The position numbers and the translations under genes are program-made. Below the pieces are notes generated by a model. The model saw only the letters and a program-made list of their open reading frames with translations, made no database searches and was not told where the DNA came from. From Prevotella sp. UBA2754 (GTDB lineage: Bacteria; Bacteroidota; Bacteroidia; Bacteroidales; Bacteroidaceae), in NCBI GenBank assembly GCA_002353295.1, contig DEJG01000025.1, positions 1 through 37,963 on the forward strand: a DNA stretch of 37,963 bases. Direction: 5' to 3'. Shown here piece by piece: positions 15,324 through 23,670 of the stretch; positions within the stretch are counted from its first letter, which is position 1, and every line of letters begins with the position of its first letter.

Positions 15324-15863
15324 ATGAATTTTTATTTGCGTTATTTTGATAAAGAAATTCTCGTTAATAATGTTGATGATGCTATAGCTTTTCTTGCAGA
15401 TATTGATGAGATAGGAATGAATCCTGTACTTGAGAGCGATATTCGTGATTATTGTAGTAGCGAAGTATTGTATCCCAAGCGTTACAAAATACGTCCCCGA
15501 GTTTATTTCATTATCATAAAAACCGATGCACCTACTATGTTGGATTTTAAAGAGAAGCGTGCTATACATCCAGGTTTAGAGCGTGCTGAGAAACCTATAG
15601 CTCCTGCATTGGTTCGTTTAAATGAAGAATTGCCTGGTTGGTATGAGGGAGCTCTTGATTTCAAGCGCGTACTGTTGGTTCCCGGTACAGGTAAGTTCCA
15701 GTATCGTGATACTCATTTTGTAGCTCAGTGTAAGGCGATGTCTGGAATGGATTGTTATAATCGCATTGTAGATTACCTTCGTTCTCGTGTTGACGAGCGT
15801 AGCCAGTTCCCTTCAGCCAAGGGTAAAAATTTTAAATTTCACTATCTTGGAGGCTGTAAATGA
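15324..15863 (+). CDS. Conserved-looking cytosolic protein of unknown function, 179 aa
   Basis: No family is recognised. The protein has no signal peptide or membrane segment and is soluble in character. The N-terminal third is acidic (VDDAIAFLADIDEIGMNP) and the C-terminus basic (SAKGKNFKFHYLGG). A beta-strand-like stretch RVYFIIIKTD and GWYEGALDFKRVLLVPG are seen in the middle. It lies 35 bases after the last tRNA and only 9 bases before ssb, so it probably belongs to an operon with ssb and the GldE-like gene. No convincing own promoter is visible (TAACTTTT at 15314 is one base off and almost on the ATG), so read-through from the tRNA operon is likely. The reading frame is trusted because of length and tight packing. 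Confidence 0.7.
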   Translation: MNFYLRYFDKEILVNNVDDAIAFLADIDEIGMNPVLESDIRDYCSSEVLYPKRYKIRPRVYFIIIKTDAPTMLDFKEKRAIHPGLERAEKPIAPALVRLNEELPGWYEGALDFKRVLLVPGTGKFQYRDTHFVAQCKAMSGMDCYNRIVDYLRSRVDERSQFPSAKGKNFKFHYLGGCK

Positions 15864-15872
15864 CATTATTCG

Positions 15873-16220
15873 ATGAATAAAGTAATGCTGATAGGTAATG
15901 TCGGTGCTGAGCCGGAGGTACGCTATGTCGAACAGGGCGTGGCAGTAGCTCGTTTGCGTTTGGCAACAACAGAACGTGGCTACACATTACCAAACGGAAC
16001 ACAGGTTCCAGATCATACTGATTGGCATAATGTTATATTATGGCGGAAATTGGCTGAGATTGTTGAGAAGTATGTTCATAAAGGTGACAAACTTTATATT
16101 GAAGGCCGTTTACGTTATTCAACATATGATGATAAACAGGGTCAACGGCGCTATGTCACTGAGATATGGGCGGATAATATGGAGATGTTAAATGGTAGAA
16201 CTTCTGCAGATAATCAGTGA
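15873..16220 (+). CDS. ssb: Single-stranded DNA-binding protein, short form
   Basis: This 115-residue protein is an OB-fold SSB. The start MNKVMLIGNVGAEPEVRY, the centre TDWHNVILWRKLAEIVEKYVHKG, and the strands KLYIEGRLRYSTYDD and YVTEIWADNMEML are all typical. It lacks the long disordered tail and the acidic DDDIPF-like tip with which SSB recruits partner proteins; it ends in SADNQ right after the OB fold. It may therefore be a second, accessory SSB, or partner binding may differ in this group. The gldE-like gene starts inside its 3' end (29-base overlap), which suggests translational coupling. Confidence 0.88.
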   Translation: MNKVMLIGNVGAEPEVRYVEQGVAVARLRLATTERGYTLPNGTQVPDHTDWHNVILWRKLAEIVEKYVHKGDKLYIEGRLRYSTYDDKQGQRRYVTEIWADNMEMLNGRTSADNQ

Positions 16221-17523
16221 TATAAAACTCATGACACCAGATGCTGGTGCTATCTTTGCTATTGTTTTAGCGGTTTTTCTTTTGGTATTATCTGGGTTTG
16301 CCTCAGGTTCGGAAATTGCGTTTTTTTCATTATCTCCATCGGATTTGAGCGAGGTGGAAGAAGAGCGTACGGAGAACGATCGACAAATATTAAAACTTCG
16401 TGAGGATTCAGAGCGTACGCTGGCAACTATTCTGATTACGAATAATTTGGTGAATGTCACCATTATCATGCTCTGTAATTATTTTTTCTCCAAAGTAGTG
16501 GATTTCGGAAATGCTTATTGGATTCAGTTTATTTGTATCACGGTTATCCTGTCGTTTCTGCTACTGCTTTTTGGTGAAATTATGCCTAAGATATATACTC
16601 GTCAGCAGCCCCTTTCGTTTTGTCGTACGGCAGCAAATGGTATTATCTTTTTTCGCAAGTTATTCTGGCCATTTGAAACGATTCTTATGAAGTCGGGTAT
16701 ATTGGCTGGTAAGGTAATGCAGAAAGATAATCATATGTTGAGCGTTGATGACCTAGAGCAAGCTTTAGAGCTTACCGATAAAGATGATGTCAAGGATGAG
16801 CAGCGTATGTTGGAGGGTATTGTTCGCTTTGGAGACGAGACGGCCAAAGAGATTATGACGAGCCGTCAAGATGTTGTAAACCTTGACTTTAAATCCTCTT
16901 TCAATGATGTCCTCAAATGTATCGTTGAGAACAATTATTCACGTATTCCTGTATATCAGGATAATATTGATAATATACGCGGCATTTTGTACATCAAAGA
17001 TTTATTACCACATTTGCGCAAGCCTGCTAATTTCCGTTGGCAGTCATTGATTCGTCCACCATATTTTGTGCCTGAAACTAAGAAAATTGACGATCTCTTA
17101 CGTGAGTTTCAGGAAAATAAAGTGCACATTGCTATCGTTGTTGATGAGTTCGGCGGAACAAGTGGTATCGTTACTTTAGAAGATATTCTCGAAGAGATCG
17201 TGGGAGAAATCAACGATGAATATGACGAAGATGAGAAAAACTATGTTTGTATCAATAGTAACACCTTCATTTTCGAGGGCAAGACCTTATTGAGTGATTT
17301 TTATAGGATTTTGAAACTCAATGACGAAATTTTTTCTGAAGTAGAAGGAGATGCAGACAGTTTAGCAGGATTGTTATTGGAAATTAAAGGTGACTTCCCA
17401 GAACTCCATGAAAAGATTGATTATCATAATTTCACGTTCGAGATTATGGAGATGGAAGAGCGCCGTATATCCAAAGTGAAGGTGATAGTTCACCAACCTA
17501 AATCTGCCCAGCCGACAGCGTAA
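16192..17523 (+). CDS. gldE: GldE-like CNNM/CBS/CorC membrane protein
   Basis: The 443-residue inner-membrane protein has a DUF21/CNNM transmembrane domain (about 15-200, with hydrophobic runs near 20-40, 85-125 and 145-165). Two CBS domains follow (about 210-340; SRIPVYQDNIDNIRGILYIKDLL and VDEFGGTSGIVTLEDILEEI), and a CorC/HlyC-type C-terminal domain (about 350-435). This is the layout of magnesium/cobalt efflux-related proteins; in Bacteroidota the ssb-linked member is named GldE after a gliding-motility gene, although Prevotella does not glide. The real role is likely ion homeostasis or support of secretion; this is inference. It overlaps ssb by 29 bases and the convergent protease gene by 34 bases. 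Confidence 0.85.
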   Translation: MVELLQIISDIKLMTPDAGAIFAIVLAVFLLVLSGFASGSEIAFFSLSPSDLSEVEEERTENDRQILKLREDSERTLATILITNNLVNVTIIMLCNYFFSKVVDFGNAYWIQFICITVILSFLLLLFGEIMPKIYTRQQPLSFCRTAANGIIFFRKLFWPFETILMKSGILAGKVMQKDNHMLSVDDLEQALELTDKDDVKDEQRMLEGIVRFGDETAKEIMTSRQDVVNLDFKSSFNDVLKCIVENNYSRIPVYQDNIDNIRGILYIKDLLPHLRKPANFRWQSLIRPPYFVPETKKIDDLLREFQENKVHIAIVVDEFGGTSGIVTLEDILEEIVGEINDEYDEDEKNYVCINSNTFIFEGKTLLSDFYRILKLNDEIFSEVEGDADSLAGLLLEIKGDFPELHEKIDYHNFTFEIMEMEERRISKVKVIVHQPKSAQPTA

Positions 17524-18692
17524 TACCACCCCATCTTTTTTATCAGTTCATTGTAGTTCAAATAGGTGGTCTCATATCGCTTTAGTGGAATGAGCATACT
17601 TACTCCTCCAAAACGTTTATCGGTTACTTCGAAATCATAATCGAGTCCACCTTGGACTTCCCATTGGGTACTCATGCATTTGTGAACTATCGCTTGGTTG
17701 AACACACTTACCCATTTTTCGTATTCTGCCTCATTAGCATGTCTTAGTAGGAAATCGTTGATGTCGTACATGACATGTTCATCAGAGGTGTATCCATACA
17801 TATAGTAATAGATGAGTCCATCTACATTGATAGGAGTGTCTGATTGATAAATACTGCTCAAGATTTTGTTTGTAGCTTCAGCCAATTGAGGCATAGCCGA
17901 TGTTTGTATGGCGGCCATAGGCAAATGTCCATTTTCATTATCAAGTTTTGAATAATAGTCGTCACAGGTCTTTGTGCACATCCGTATATCATCATAGATA
18001 AAAAGATCAGGGATGATTTCCTTGTATGGCGCTCCAGTTCCTGGAATGCCAGCTGGCGAAGCAATTAAGTATTTTGTCGCATCCTTTAATTCGTATGCCA
18101 CTTCGATATTCTGCATATTACAACAGTCGGCAAATATAAATTTAAGCGAGTGGGGTAGCTCTTGCAGAACTTGCCGAAGGGTCGGAATGTTCAACCAATA
18201 TTTGTTGTTTTCATAACTATTCTTACCATTATCTACAGCAATAGCACGATTTGTAGCTACCGAGTCATTCATAATCACCCAACCGTTGGCATGACCCCAT
18301 AATACCAATCCATAATCATCAGCAGGATAGTTTGTCATTATCCAAGTAAGTACTTCTTTCATTTTCGCAGGGTCGGACGTCAAGAAGTCATTTTCATATT
18401 TCTTAAGCGTGTCTGCGGGTTGTGTGTCGTTGTCGGTCAATCGGATAATGAAGGGAGGCTCTGTTTTACTAGCTCTGTCGACAAAAACAATCAGGTTATC
18501 CCATTTTGAGATAGTCTTCACACCTTCAATCATTTCATCAATATCGTTTTGTAAATAATACGACAGGTTATTTTCTCCTGCCATATATACCATCACCGTT
18601 CTTCGGGCTGGTTGTTTGGGCTCTTCGTTCTCATCATTCGAACATCCCGTGATGAACAGTCCTGTAAGTAATGCAATCAGTATTTTTTTCAT
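17490..18692 (-). CDS. Clostripain-family (C11) cysteine protease lipoprotein
   Basis: This 400-residue protein is predicted to be a lipid-anchored cysteine peptidase on the cell surface or in the periplasm. A lipobox FITGC places the lipidated Cys at 17. The peptidase fold opens with RTVMVYMAGENNLS. The catalytic dyad is H134 in LWGHANGW and C191 in FADCCNMQNIEVAYE, matching the H and D-x-C-x-M motifs of family C11. The usual DACxMG reads DCCNMQ. The specificity (often Arg/Lys) and any self-processing site cannot be read. Its last codons lie antisense to the end of gldE. A TATTTTTG element is 23 bases upstream of its ATG. Confidence 0.9.
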   Translation of the reverse strand: MKKILIALLTGLFITGCSNDENEEPKQPARRTVMVYMAGENNLSYYLQNDIDEMIEGVKTISKWDNLIVFVDRASKTEPPFIIRLTDNDTQPADTLKKYENDFLTSDPAKMKEVLTWIMTNYPADDYGLVLWGHANGWVIMNDSVATNRAIAVDNGKNSYENNKYWLNIPTLRQVLQELPHSLKFIFADCCNMQNIEVAYELKDATKYLIASPAGIPGTGAPYKEIIPDLFIYDDIRMCTKTCDDYYSKLDNENGHLPMAAIQTSAMPQLAEATNKILSSIYQSDTPINVDGLIYYYMYGYTSDEHVMYDINDFLLRHANEAEYEKWVSVFNQAIVHKCMSTQWEVQGGLDYDFEVTDKRFGGVSMLIPLKRYETTYLNYNELIKKMGWYYAVGWADLGW

Positions 18693-18715
18693 CTTCTTTA
18701 TTCATTTATATTTTG

Positions 18716-18723
18716 CAAAAATA
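18716..18723 (-). promoter_or_regulatory. -7 element of the clostripain-like gene
   Basis: TATTTTTG on the minus strand, 23 bases before the ATG at 18692. The -33 region has no clear TTG at the usual distance. Confidence 0.45.
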
Positions 18724-18764
18724 CGAATTATTTCTTATTTAACCATATTTTCACATCTAATTAT

Positions 18765-18795
18765 TTTGTTTTATGTGCGATTTGGTATATCTTTG
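18765..18795 (+). promoter_or_regulatory. Promoter of trmN6
   Basis: TTTG at 18765-18768, 19 bases, and TATCTTTG at 18788-18795, then 18 bases to the ATG. It is an ideal match and diverges from the protease promoter. Confidence 0.8.
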
Positions 18796-18813
18796 CAAAC
18801 GAGTTAATCCAAT

Positions 18814-19485
18814 ATGATGTCGAAAATGTTTAGGTTCAAGAGATTTACAGTAGAACAAGACTTATGTGCCATGAAAGTAGGCATGGATGGGGTTTTGTTA
18901 GGTGCCTGGGCAAAGGGAGGTAAAAGAATTTTGGATATAGGAACAGGTACGGGGCTTATAGCATTAATGATGGCCCAGCGTCATCTTAATTCGTTGGTTA
19001 CGGCTATTGATGTCGACGAAGGTGCTGTTCTACAGGCAGAGAAAAACGTGATGAATTCTCCTTTTCGCCATCAGATTATCGTGAAGCATGAAGCAGTTCA
19101 GGTGCATGAGGGTTTATACGATGCCATCGTGTGTAATCCGCCATATTTTATCGATTCCTTACCAGCTCCGGATGCACAGCGCAACACAGCTCGCCATACT
19201 GATACTCTATCCTATGCAGAGTTGATGCAGTCTGCATATAGGTTGTTGACAGAAGATGGAGAGTTTTCTGTTGTGATACCTTTCGATTATAAGAAAAGAA
19301 TGGAAGATGAGGCTACTTTTGTTGGATTCTTTCCTCATCGTGTTCTTGGCCTACGGACAGTAGAAAAAAAGCCTGCTAAGCGTTATTGTCTGTCATTCGT
19401 AAAGCATCCAATAGAGCGCACTGATGCTATCATTACACTTGGTGGCGCTGAATATAAGTCTCTGACAGAGTGTTTTTATTTATGA
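18814..19485 (+). CDS. trmN6: tRNA1(Val) (adenine37-N6)-methyltransferase
   Basis: This 223-residue SAM-dependent enzyme is predicted to methylate A37 of tRNA-Val (the YfiC/TrmN6 family). The start FRFKRFTVEQDLCAMKVGMDGVLLG is typical. The SAM loop is ILDIGTGTGLIALM, and the N6-adenine motif is CNPPYF at about residue 110. GEFSVVIPFDY and the KPAKRYCLSF strand complete the family pattern. Two ATGs stand at the start; the first is used here. It has its own strong promoter and overlaps the end of the convergent lysozyme gene by 10 bases. Confidence 0.88.
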   Translation: MMSKMFRFKRFTVEQDLCAMKVGMDGVLLGAWAKGGKRILDIGTGTGLIALMMAQRHLNSLVTAIDVDEGAVLQAEKNVMNSPFRHQIIVKHEAVQVHEGLYDAIVCNPPYFIDSLPAPDAQRNTARHTDTLSYAELMQSAYRLLTEDGEFSVVIPFDYKKRMEDEATFVGFFPHRVLGLRTVEKKPAKRYCLSFVKHPIERTDAIITLGGAEYKSLTECFYL

Positions 19486-20882
19486 AATCCAGTATGTACA
19501 AATTCGCTGAATTGTCCTTGATATCCGTTAAATACATTGATATCAACATCACCTGTTATACCTTTTACACGTCCTGTTGATGACAATTGCCAGTAAGCCA
19601 GTTTGACATCAGGTTTATATTCTCCGTATCGGGCAATCCATACATTATATTTCTGTTTGATATCGATGGCATTTTTCATGTGGTTGAAGATGAACGATTG
19701 ATTGACGTAGAGTATAGGGCTCTTTCCTGTCCGTTGTGCAACGATTTCCATCCAAATTCGTATTCTTCGCATCAATTCCTCGTCACCACCAATACTGGCA
19801 ATTTGTGCCTCTGAAGGTTCTACGTCGAGAACTGGTGGAAAATCATTTTTTGCAATAGATGCATGTTTTAGGAAATAGTTAGCTTGTGCTTGCGGAGTAG
19901 TGGAGAGAGAAAAATAATGGTATGCCCCCACATGAATACCCCGTTTCTTAGCTTGATGATAGTCTTGACGGAAATATTTGTTAGTGATTGTTGTGCTCTG
20001 TGTGGCTTTAATATAAATAAAGGATACAGGGAATGATTGTCCGTCAGAATGATGATGTTTGCCAAGAGAAGTAATTTGCATGTGTTTCCAATGGATGCCA
20101 AAGCGCTTGCGTCCTTTTTCGTGTTGATGGCGTGAAATATCGATGCCATAGATGCGTTCAGTAGTATATCTCAGTCGCTCGCCCATGAAGCGTCCTTTTT
20201 TCCATTCTCCTACACGCAATTGGTGGTTTGGTGATGATTCAAATCCGAATCCTTGCCTTTTGTCGTTTATCCAATGACCGTCAAAATAACTATGGTTGTG
20301 TGATGAATAAGTGCCTTGTCCGGAAGCTAAAAGCATTTGGTTTATCTGACCAAAATATACACCTAAGGAGTCTGTACGCTTAGCAACAAGAATTGTGTCG
20401 TGATCCCACAAGGCACGAATGACACGTCCTTTGTCATCTTTTACAATACCTTTACCGTTTAAGGGTTGGCGAACATGAAAATGCCCAGCTTTCCAATATC
20501 CTCCTTTTGTTTTGTATGCTACCAAAGGACGTTGCTGAGGCTGCAGTGTATCATAAGTGATATAGGCTGAGGAATCTGTTTCCAAAAGTGCCTGCAGATA
20601 ATTCCGATGCTGTTGTAATTTGGAATAGTGAGCAGCAATTTGATTGTACCCATCATCCTGTACATCATGCACGCGGAAAAAATAGTTCATTTCCTCCATT
20701 TCTCTATCTGTTAATTGAATAGCCCGATGCAGAGAATCGTCAGAAGGTCTTTGATGAATGGTGACAATCACCTTTTTCCCAATACTCATAGATGGTTTGG
20801 GATGAATGAATGGCGAAAACGGAAGGATAGTTCCGAGGAAAACTATCAGACAGATATCGGCTATGGTCGTATGGTATCTCAT
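19476..20882 (-). CDS. MORN-repeat/GH25 lysozyme fusion protein
   Basis: This 468-residue protein should be exported and cleave peptidoglycan. A hydrophobic segment at about 8-25 acts as signal or anchor. A region of unknown type (about 35-180) contains a helical stretch. MORN-like repeats follow at about 185-240 (GQGTYSSHNHSYFDGHW and GFGFESSPNHQLRVGEWKKG). A GH25 lysozyme domain fills about 245-452: YGIDISRHQ with D248, PPVLDVEP with D353 and E355 (the likely acid), WIARYGEY, and GDVDINVF. The join of MORN repeats with GH25 is unusual. It is last in the operon kdsB-nudC-GH25 (16-base gap), so it may serve envelope upkeep alongside LPS synthesis; that link is inference. Its 3' end overlaps trmN6 by 10 bases. 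Confidence 0.88.
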   Translation of the reverse strand: MRYHTTIADICLIVFLGTILPFSPFIHPKPSMSIGKKVIVTIHQRPSDDSLHRAIQLTDREMEEMNYFFRVHDVQDDGYNQIAAHYSKLQQHRNYLQALLETDSSAYITYDTLQPQQRPLVAYKTKGGYWKAGHFHVRQPLNGKGIVKDDKGRVIRALWDHDTILVAKRTDSLGVYFGQINQMLLASGQGTYSSHNHSYFDGHWINDKRQGFGFESSPNHQLRVGEWKKGRFMGERLRYTTERIYGIDISRHQHEKGRKRFGIHWKHMQITSLGKHHHSDGQSFPVSFIYIKATQSTTITNKYFRQDYHQAKKRGIHVGAYHYFSLSTTPQAQANYFLKHASIAKNDFPPVLDVEPSEAQIASIGGDEELMRRIRIWMEIVAQRTGKSPILYVNQSFIFNHMKNAIDIKQKYNVWIARYGEYKPDVKLAYWQLSSTGRVKGITGDVDINVFNGYQGQFSEFVHTGFHK

Positions 20883-20898
20883 TTTATTTCTGAGGAGA

Positions 20899-21645
20899 TT
20901 ATTTGTTCATTTCTTCAAGCCAATAGTCAATCAGTTGTCTGGCAATTGACAGTTTTTCTGGGATGTGTGGTAGGTGATCTTTATCGAACCATGAGCCCTT
21001 TGATAGTTCCGAGCGTTGCAGGTGAATCTTCCCGCTGTCATAATCAGCAGTGAATCCCACCATCAAGCCACAAGGGTAGGGCCAAGGTTGTGAACCGAAA
21101 TATCGAAGGTTCTTAATATGAAGTCCTGTTTCTTCCATTACTTCACGATGGACAGCTTCTTCCAGCGTTTCTCCTGTCTCTACAAATCCAGCAACTAATC
21201 CATAAAAATCTGTTCGGAAATTATTAGCATGGACAAGCAGAACTTCCTGTTCTTTACGCACTAATACAATCACAGCAGTAGCCAGTTGTGGCCAAATCTC
21301 TTTGCCACAATGTTCACATCGCTTAGATATATCTGTATGAAATTTCATGAGGCCTCCGCACACACCACAGTATTTGGTGTTCTGGTCCCAATACAGCAAC
21401 TCATGACATTTGCCAGCTTTTAGGTATTCTTCATGAGTCAGTTTGTAATAGCTCTGTCTGAGCCCACACATCTCATATAGTGGATGGTCAAGTAAAGGCA
21501 GGTCTATTCGGTAAGCTTTTTCACCGTCCACATTCATGACTGTGGTCCAGGGTTTTAGTTCTACTGGTATTTTTGTGGGGATCCTATATCCCTCTGCTGT
21601 CTTCTCTAAAACAATGTCACTCTGGCAAAATACAAAGTATCTCAT
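20899..21645 (-). CDS. nudC: NudC-type Nudix hydrolase (NADH pyrophosphatase)
   Basis: The 248-residue enzyme is predicted to hydrolyse NADH to NMNH and AMP and could remove NAD caps from RNA, as NudC does. It has the zinc ribbon C93-x2-C96...C110-x2-C113, then the full Nudix box from G153 to L175 (ETGETLEEAVHREVMEETGL), and the NADH-selective motif SQPWPYP. The family consensus is SQPWPFPxS; here the last part reads YPCG, a small change. It lies between kdsB (4-base gap) and the lysozyme gene (16-base gap) in a minus-strand operon; the functional link with them is not obvious. Confidence 0.92.
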   Translation of the reverse strand: MRYFVFCQSDIVLEKTAEGYRIPTKIPVELKPWTTVMNVDGEKAYRIDLPLLDHPLYEMCGLRQSYYKLTHEEYLKAGKCHELLYWDQNTKYCGVCGGLMKFHTDISKRCEHCGKEIWPQLATAVIVLVRKEQEVLLVHANNFRTDFYGLVAGFVETGETLEEAVHREVMEETGLHIKNLRYFGSQPWPYPCGLMVGFTADYDSGKIHLQRSELSKGSWFDKDHLPHIPEKLSIARQLIDYWLEEMNK

Positions 21646-21649
21646 TCCC

Positions 21650-22390
21650 TTAAAGATGTTTTAAAAATTCTTCTGCACGTTGCAAGTCTTCTGGCGTATC
21701 AATTCCTACAGTTTCAACGTCTGTTATTCCTACGCGAATGCGATAGCCATTCTCCAACCAGCGCAATTGTTCCAAACTCTCGGCTAACTCTAAGGAAGAT
21801 TGGGGTAATTGTGTTATCTCATGCAATATTTCCCGACGATATGCGTAAATTCCTAAGTGTTTTAAATAGGGGAAATGGGAAAGCCACTCTTCTCGTTCTT
21901 TTCCCCTTACGAAGGGAATCGGTGAGCGGCTGAAATAAAGAGCAAACCCTTGTCTGTCGGTTACAATTTTAGGAGAGTTGGGGTTTTTTACAGCCTCTAT
22001 TGACTCAAAGCGCTTTCCCAACGTACCGATCTGCGTTTGAGGATGGTTAAAAAGTTCCTGTAGTGTTTCAATTTGTGAAGTAGCAATAAACGGCTCGTCG
22101 CCTTGAATGTTGATGATGACATCAGCGTCAGTTCCTATTTTTTGACATGCTTCTTCAACACGGTCGGTTCCGCTCTTGTGGTCCTCACGTGTCATGACAG
22201 CCTTACCACCAAACGATTCTACAGCATCGAAAATGCGTACATCATCAGTTGCCACATAAGCTTCCCCTAAAGCTTGTATCGCTTTTTCATATACGTGTTG
22301 TATCACGGGACGATTCCCTAAGACTGCTAAAGGCTTACCTGGGAAACGGGTCGATGCGAAGCGAGCGGGTATAATTCCAATAAATTTCAT
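21650..22390 (-). CDS. kdsB: 3-deoxy-manno-octulosonate cytidylyltransferase (CMP-KDO synthetase)
   Basis: This 247-residue enzyme activates KDO with CTP for the inner core of lipopolysaccharide. The start FIGIIPARFASTRFPGKPL is the nucleotide-binding signature. VINIQGDEPFI, the KSGTDRVEEA segment and HLGIYAYRREIL are also typical. ATG 22390 gives the standard N-terminus; upstream in-frame ATGs would add up to 11 residues. It is first in an operon with nudC and the MORN-lysozyme gene, driven by a TACCTTTG element 22 bases upstream. A Gram-negative envelope is thereby supported. Confidence 0.95.
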   Translation of the reverse strand: MKFIGIIPARFASTRFPGKPLAVLGNRPVIQHVYEKAIQALGEAYVATDDVRIFDAVESFGGKAVMTREDHKSGTDRVEEACQKIGTDADVIINIQGDEPFIATSQIETLQELFNHPQTQIGTLGKRFESIEAVKNPNSPKIVTDRQGFALYFSRSPIPFVRGKEREEWLSHFPYLKHLGIYAYRREILHEITQLPQSSLELAESLEQLRWLENGYRIRVGITDVETVGIDTPEDLQRAEEFLKHL

Positions 22391-22412
22391 CATATTTGTT
22401 TCTTTTTTATTG

Positions 22413-22420
22413 CAAAGGTA
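22413..22420 (-). promoter_or_regulatory. -7 element of the kdsB operon
   Basis: TACCTTTG on the minus strand, 22 bases before the kdsB ATG. No good TTG at the usual distance. Confidence 0.6.
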
Positions 22421-22460
22421 CAAAAATTATTCAATCTTGCGTTAATATACTCTAATTAAT

Positions 22461-22491
22461 TTTGAAGGTCACACTTTTTTTCCTAATTTTG
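22461..22491 (+). promoter_or_regulatory. Promoter of the MORN-yhcH-glgB operon
   Basis: TTTG at 22461-22464, 19 bases, TAATTTTG at 22484-22491, then 22 bases to the ATG. It diverges from the kdsB promoter. Confidence 0.75.
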
Positions 22492-22513
22492 TCAATCTAA
22501 AATGGAATAAAAG

Positions 22514-23635
22514 ATGAAACTACGCAATATTGTATCTGTATTTTTATTGACTTTTTCGATATCACTTTCTGCTCAGAAAATAACACTGGGCTCGTGTACA
22601 ACAGCTGATGGAGGCGATTATAAAGGAGAAATGGCATCCGGAAAGCCACATGGAAAGGGTAGGACTACGTATAAGAATGGTGATTGGTATGAAGGCGAAT
22701 ATGTAAAAGGAAAACGCCAGGGGCAAGGCACTTATACTTTCTCAGACGGTGAGAAATATGAGGGCGAATGGTTCCAAGATCATCAGCATGGTCAGGGTAC
22801 GTTCTATTTCCAAAACAATAACAAGTATGTAGGTCTTTGGTATTCTGACGAGCAGCAGGGGCATGGTATCATGTATTATTTCAACGGCGACGTCTATAAT
22901 GGCCAGTGGAAAGCCGATAAGCGAAATGGTACGGGCAAATACACTTATAAAGGTGGTGCCTATTACGAAGGTCAGTGGAAAGATGATATGAAGAGTGGTA
23001 AGGGTGTGTTCTATTGGTCCGATGGATCTATGTACGATGGTCAGTATGCCAACAATTTGCGTAATGGAAAGGGCGTGTTCCAATACTCCAACGGCGACCT
23101 TTATGTAGGTCAGTGGAAAGACGACAATCCTCATGGAAAGGGTATCTATAAGTTCCAGAATGGTGATGTCTATGAAGGAGATTATCATCAGGGAGAGCGC
23201 ACAGGACAAGGTGTGTTCCGTTATGCCAACGGTGACAAGTATACAGGAGGATTCTTTAACGGTGACAAGCAGGGAGAAGGTATGCTTATCTGGAAAAACG
23301 GAGATATTTATCAGGGGCAGTGGCAGAAGGATAGTCCTAATGGCAAGGGAAAGCTCACGCAGAAAAGTGGTAATGTTTTCGAAGGTCAGTTTAAGAATGG
23401 TACCGTAGATGGCCAAGTCGTGGCTCGCTATGCTGACGGCTCTAAGTTTAAAGGCCAATTCAAGAACGGACGCCGCAATGGTCAAGCTATAGAGCAAGAC
23501 AAAGATGGAAAACGCTTTGAGGGCAATTATGTTGATGACCGTCGTGACGGACCTTTTGTAGAGAAGGATGCCAACGGTAATATTACAGCTACAGGCACAT
23601 ATACTCGAGGACGCCGTCTGGAAGATAAGAGATGA
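22514..23635 (+). CDS. Exported MORN-repeat protein
   Basis: The 373-residue product has a signal peptide (about 1-20, cut near LSA|Q) and is then almost wholly MORN repeats: 14 units of 23 residues from residue 34 to 355 plus a partial one. The unit runs roughly Y-x-G-x-W/Y-...-G-x-G-x-y-x-y-x-x-G. Such repeats make elongated beta-hairpin stacks and bind lipids or proteins in other systems. There is no enzymatic domain. Early units are near consensus, while the last three decay (QVVARYADG, QAIEQDKDG). It is first in an operon with a YhcH-family gene (35-base gap) and glgB. A role at the envelope is likely from the signal peptide; the partner is unknown. Confidence 0.88.
   Translation: MKLRNIVSVFLLTFSISLSAQKITLGSCTTADGGDYKGEMASGKPHGKGRTTYKNGDWYEGEYVKGKRQGQGTYTFSDGEKYEGEWFQDHQHGQGTFYFQNNNKYVGLWYSDEQQGHGIMYYFNGDVYNGQWKADKRNGTGKYTYKGGAYYEGQWKDDMKSGKGVFYWSDGSMYDGQYANNLRNGKGVFQYSNGDLYVGQWKDDNPHGKGIYKFQNGDVYEGDYHQGERTGQGVFRYANGDKYTGGFFNGDKQGEGMLIWKNGDIYQGQWQKDSPNGKGKLTQKSGNVFEGQFKNGTVDGQVVARYADGSKFKGQFKNGRRNGQAIEQDKDGKRFEGNYVDDRRDGPFVEKDANGNITATGTYTRGRRLEDKR
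22613..23578 (+). repeat. Tandem 69-base array encoding 14 MORN units
   Basis: Fourteen head-to-tail 69-base units (966 bases) encode the MORN repeats. They are conserved at the protein level and diverged in DNA, so this is an old array and not a recent expansion. Confidence 0.85.
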
Positions 23636-23670
23636 AAGAACGAATATCAAACTACTAATTTATTTATATT

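Noticed and set aside
22613..23578. Regular repeats as a CRISPR array
   Set aside because: The 69-base units are in frame, code for MORN repeats and have no identical repeat/spacer pattern.
22742..23650. 302-codon open frame antisense to the MORN gene
   Set aside because: The 69-base repeat period keeps the antisense frame open; the product is low-complexity Ile/Leu/Thr-rich with a repeating pattern and has no promoter.
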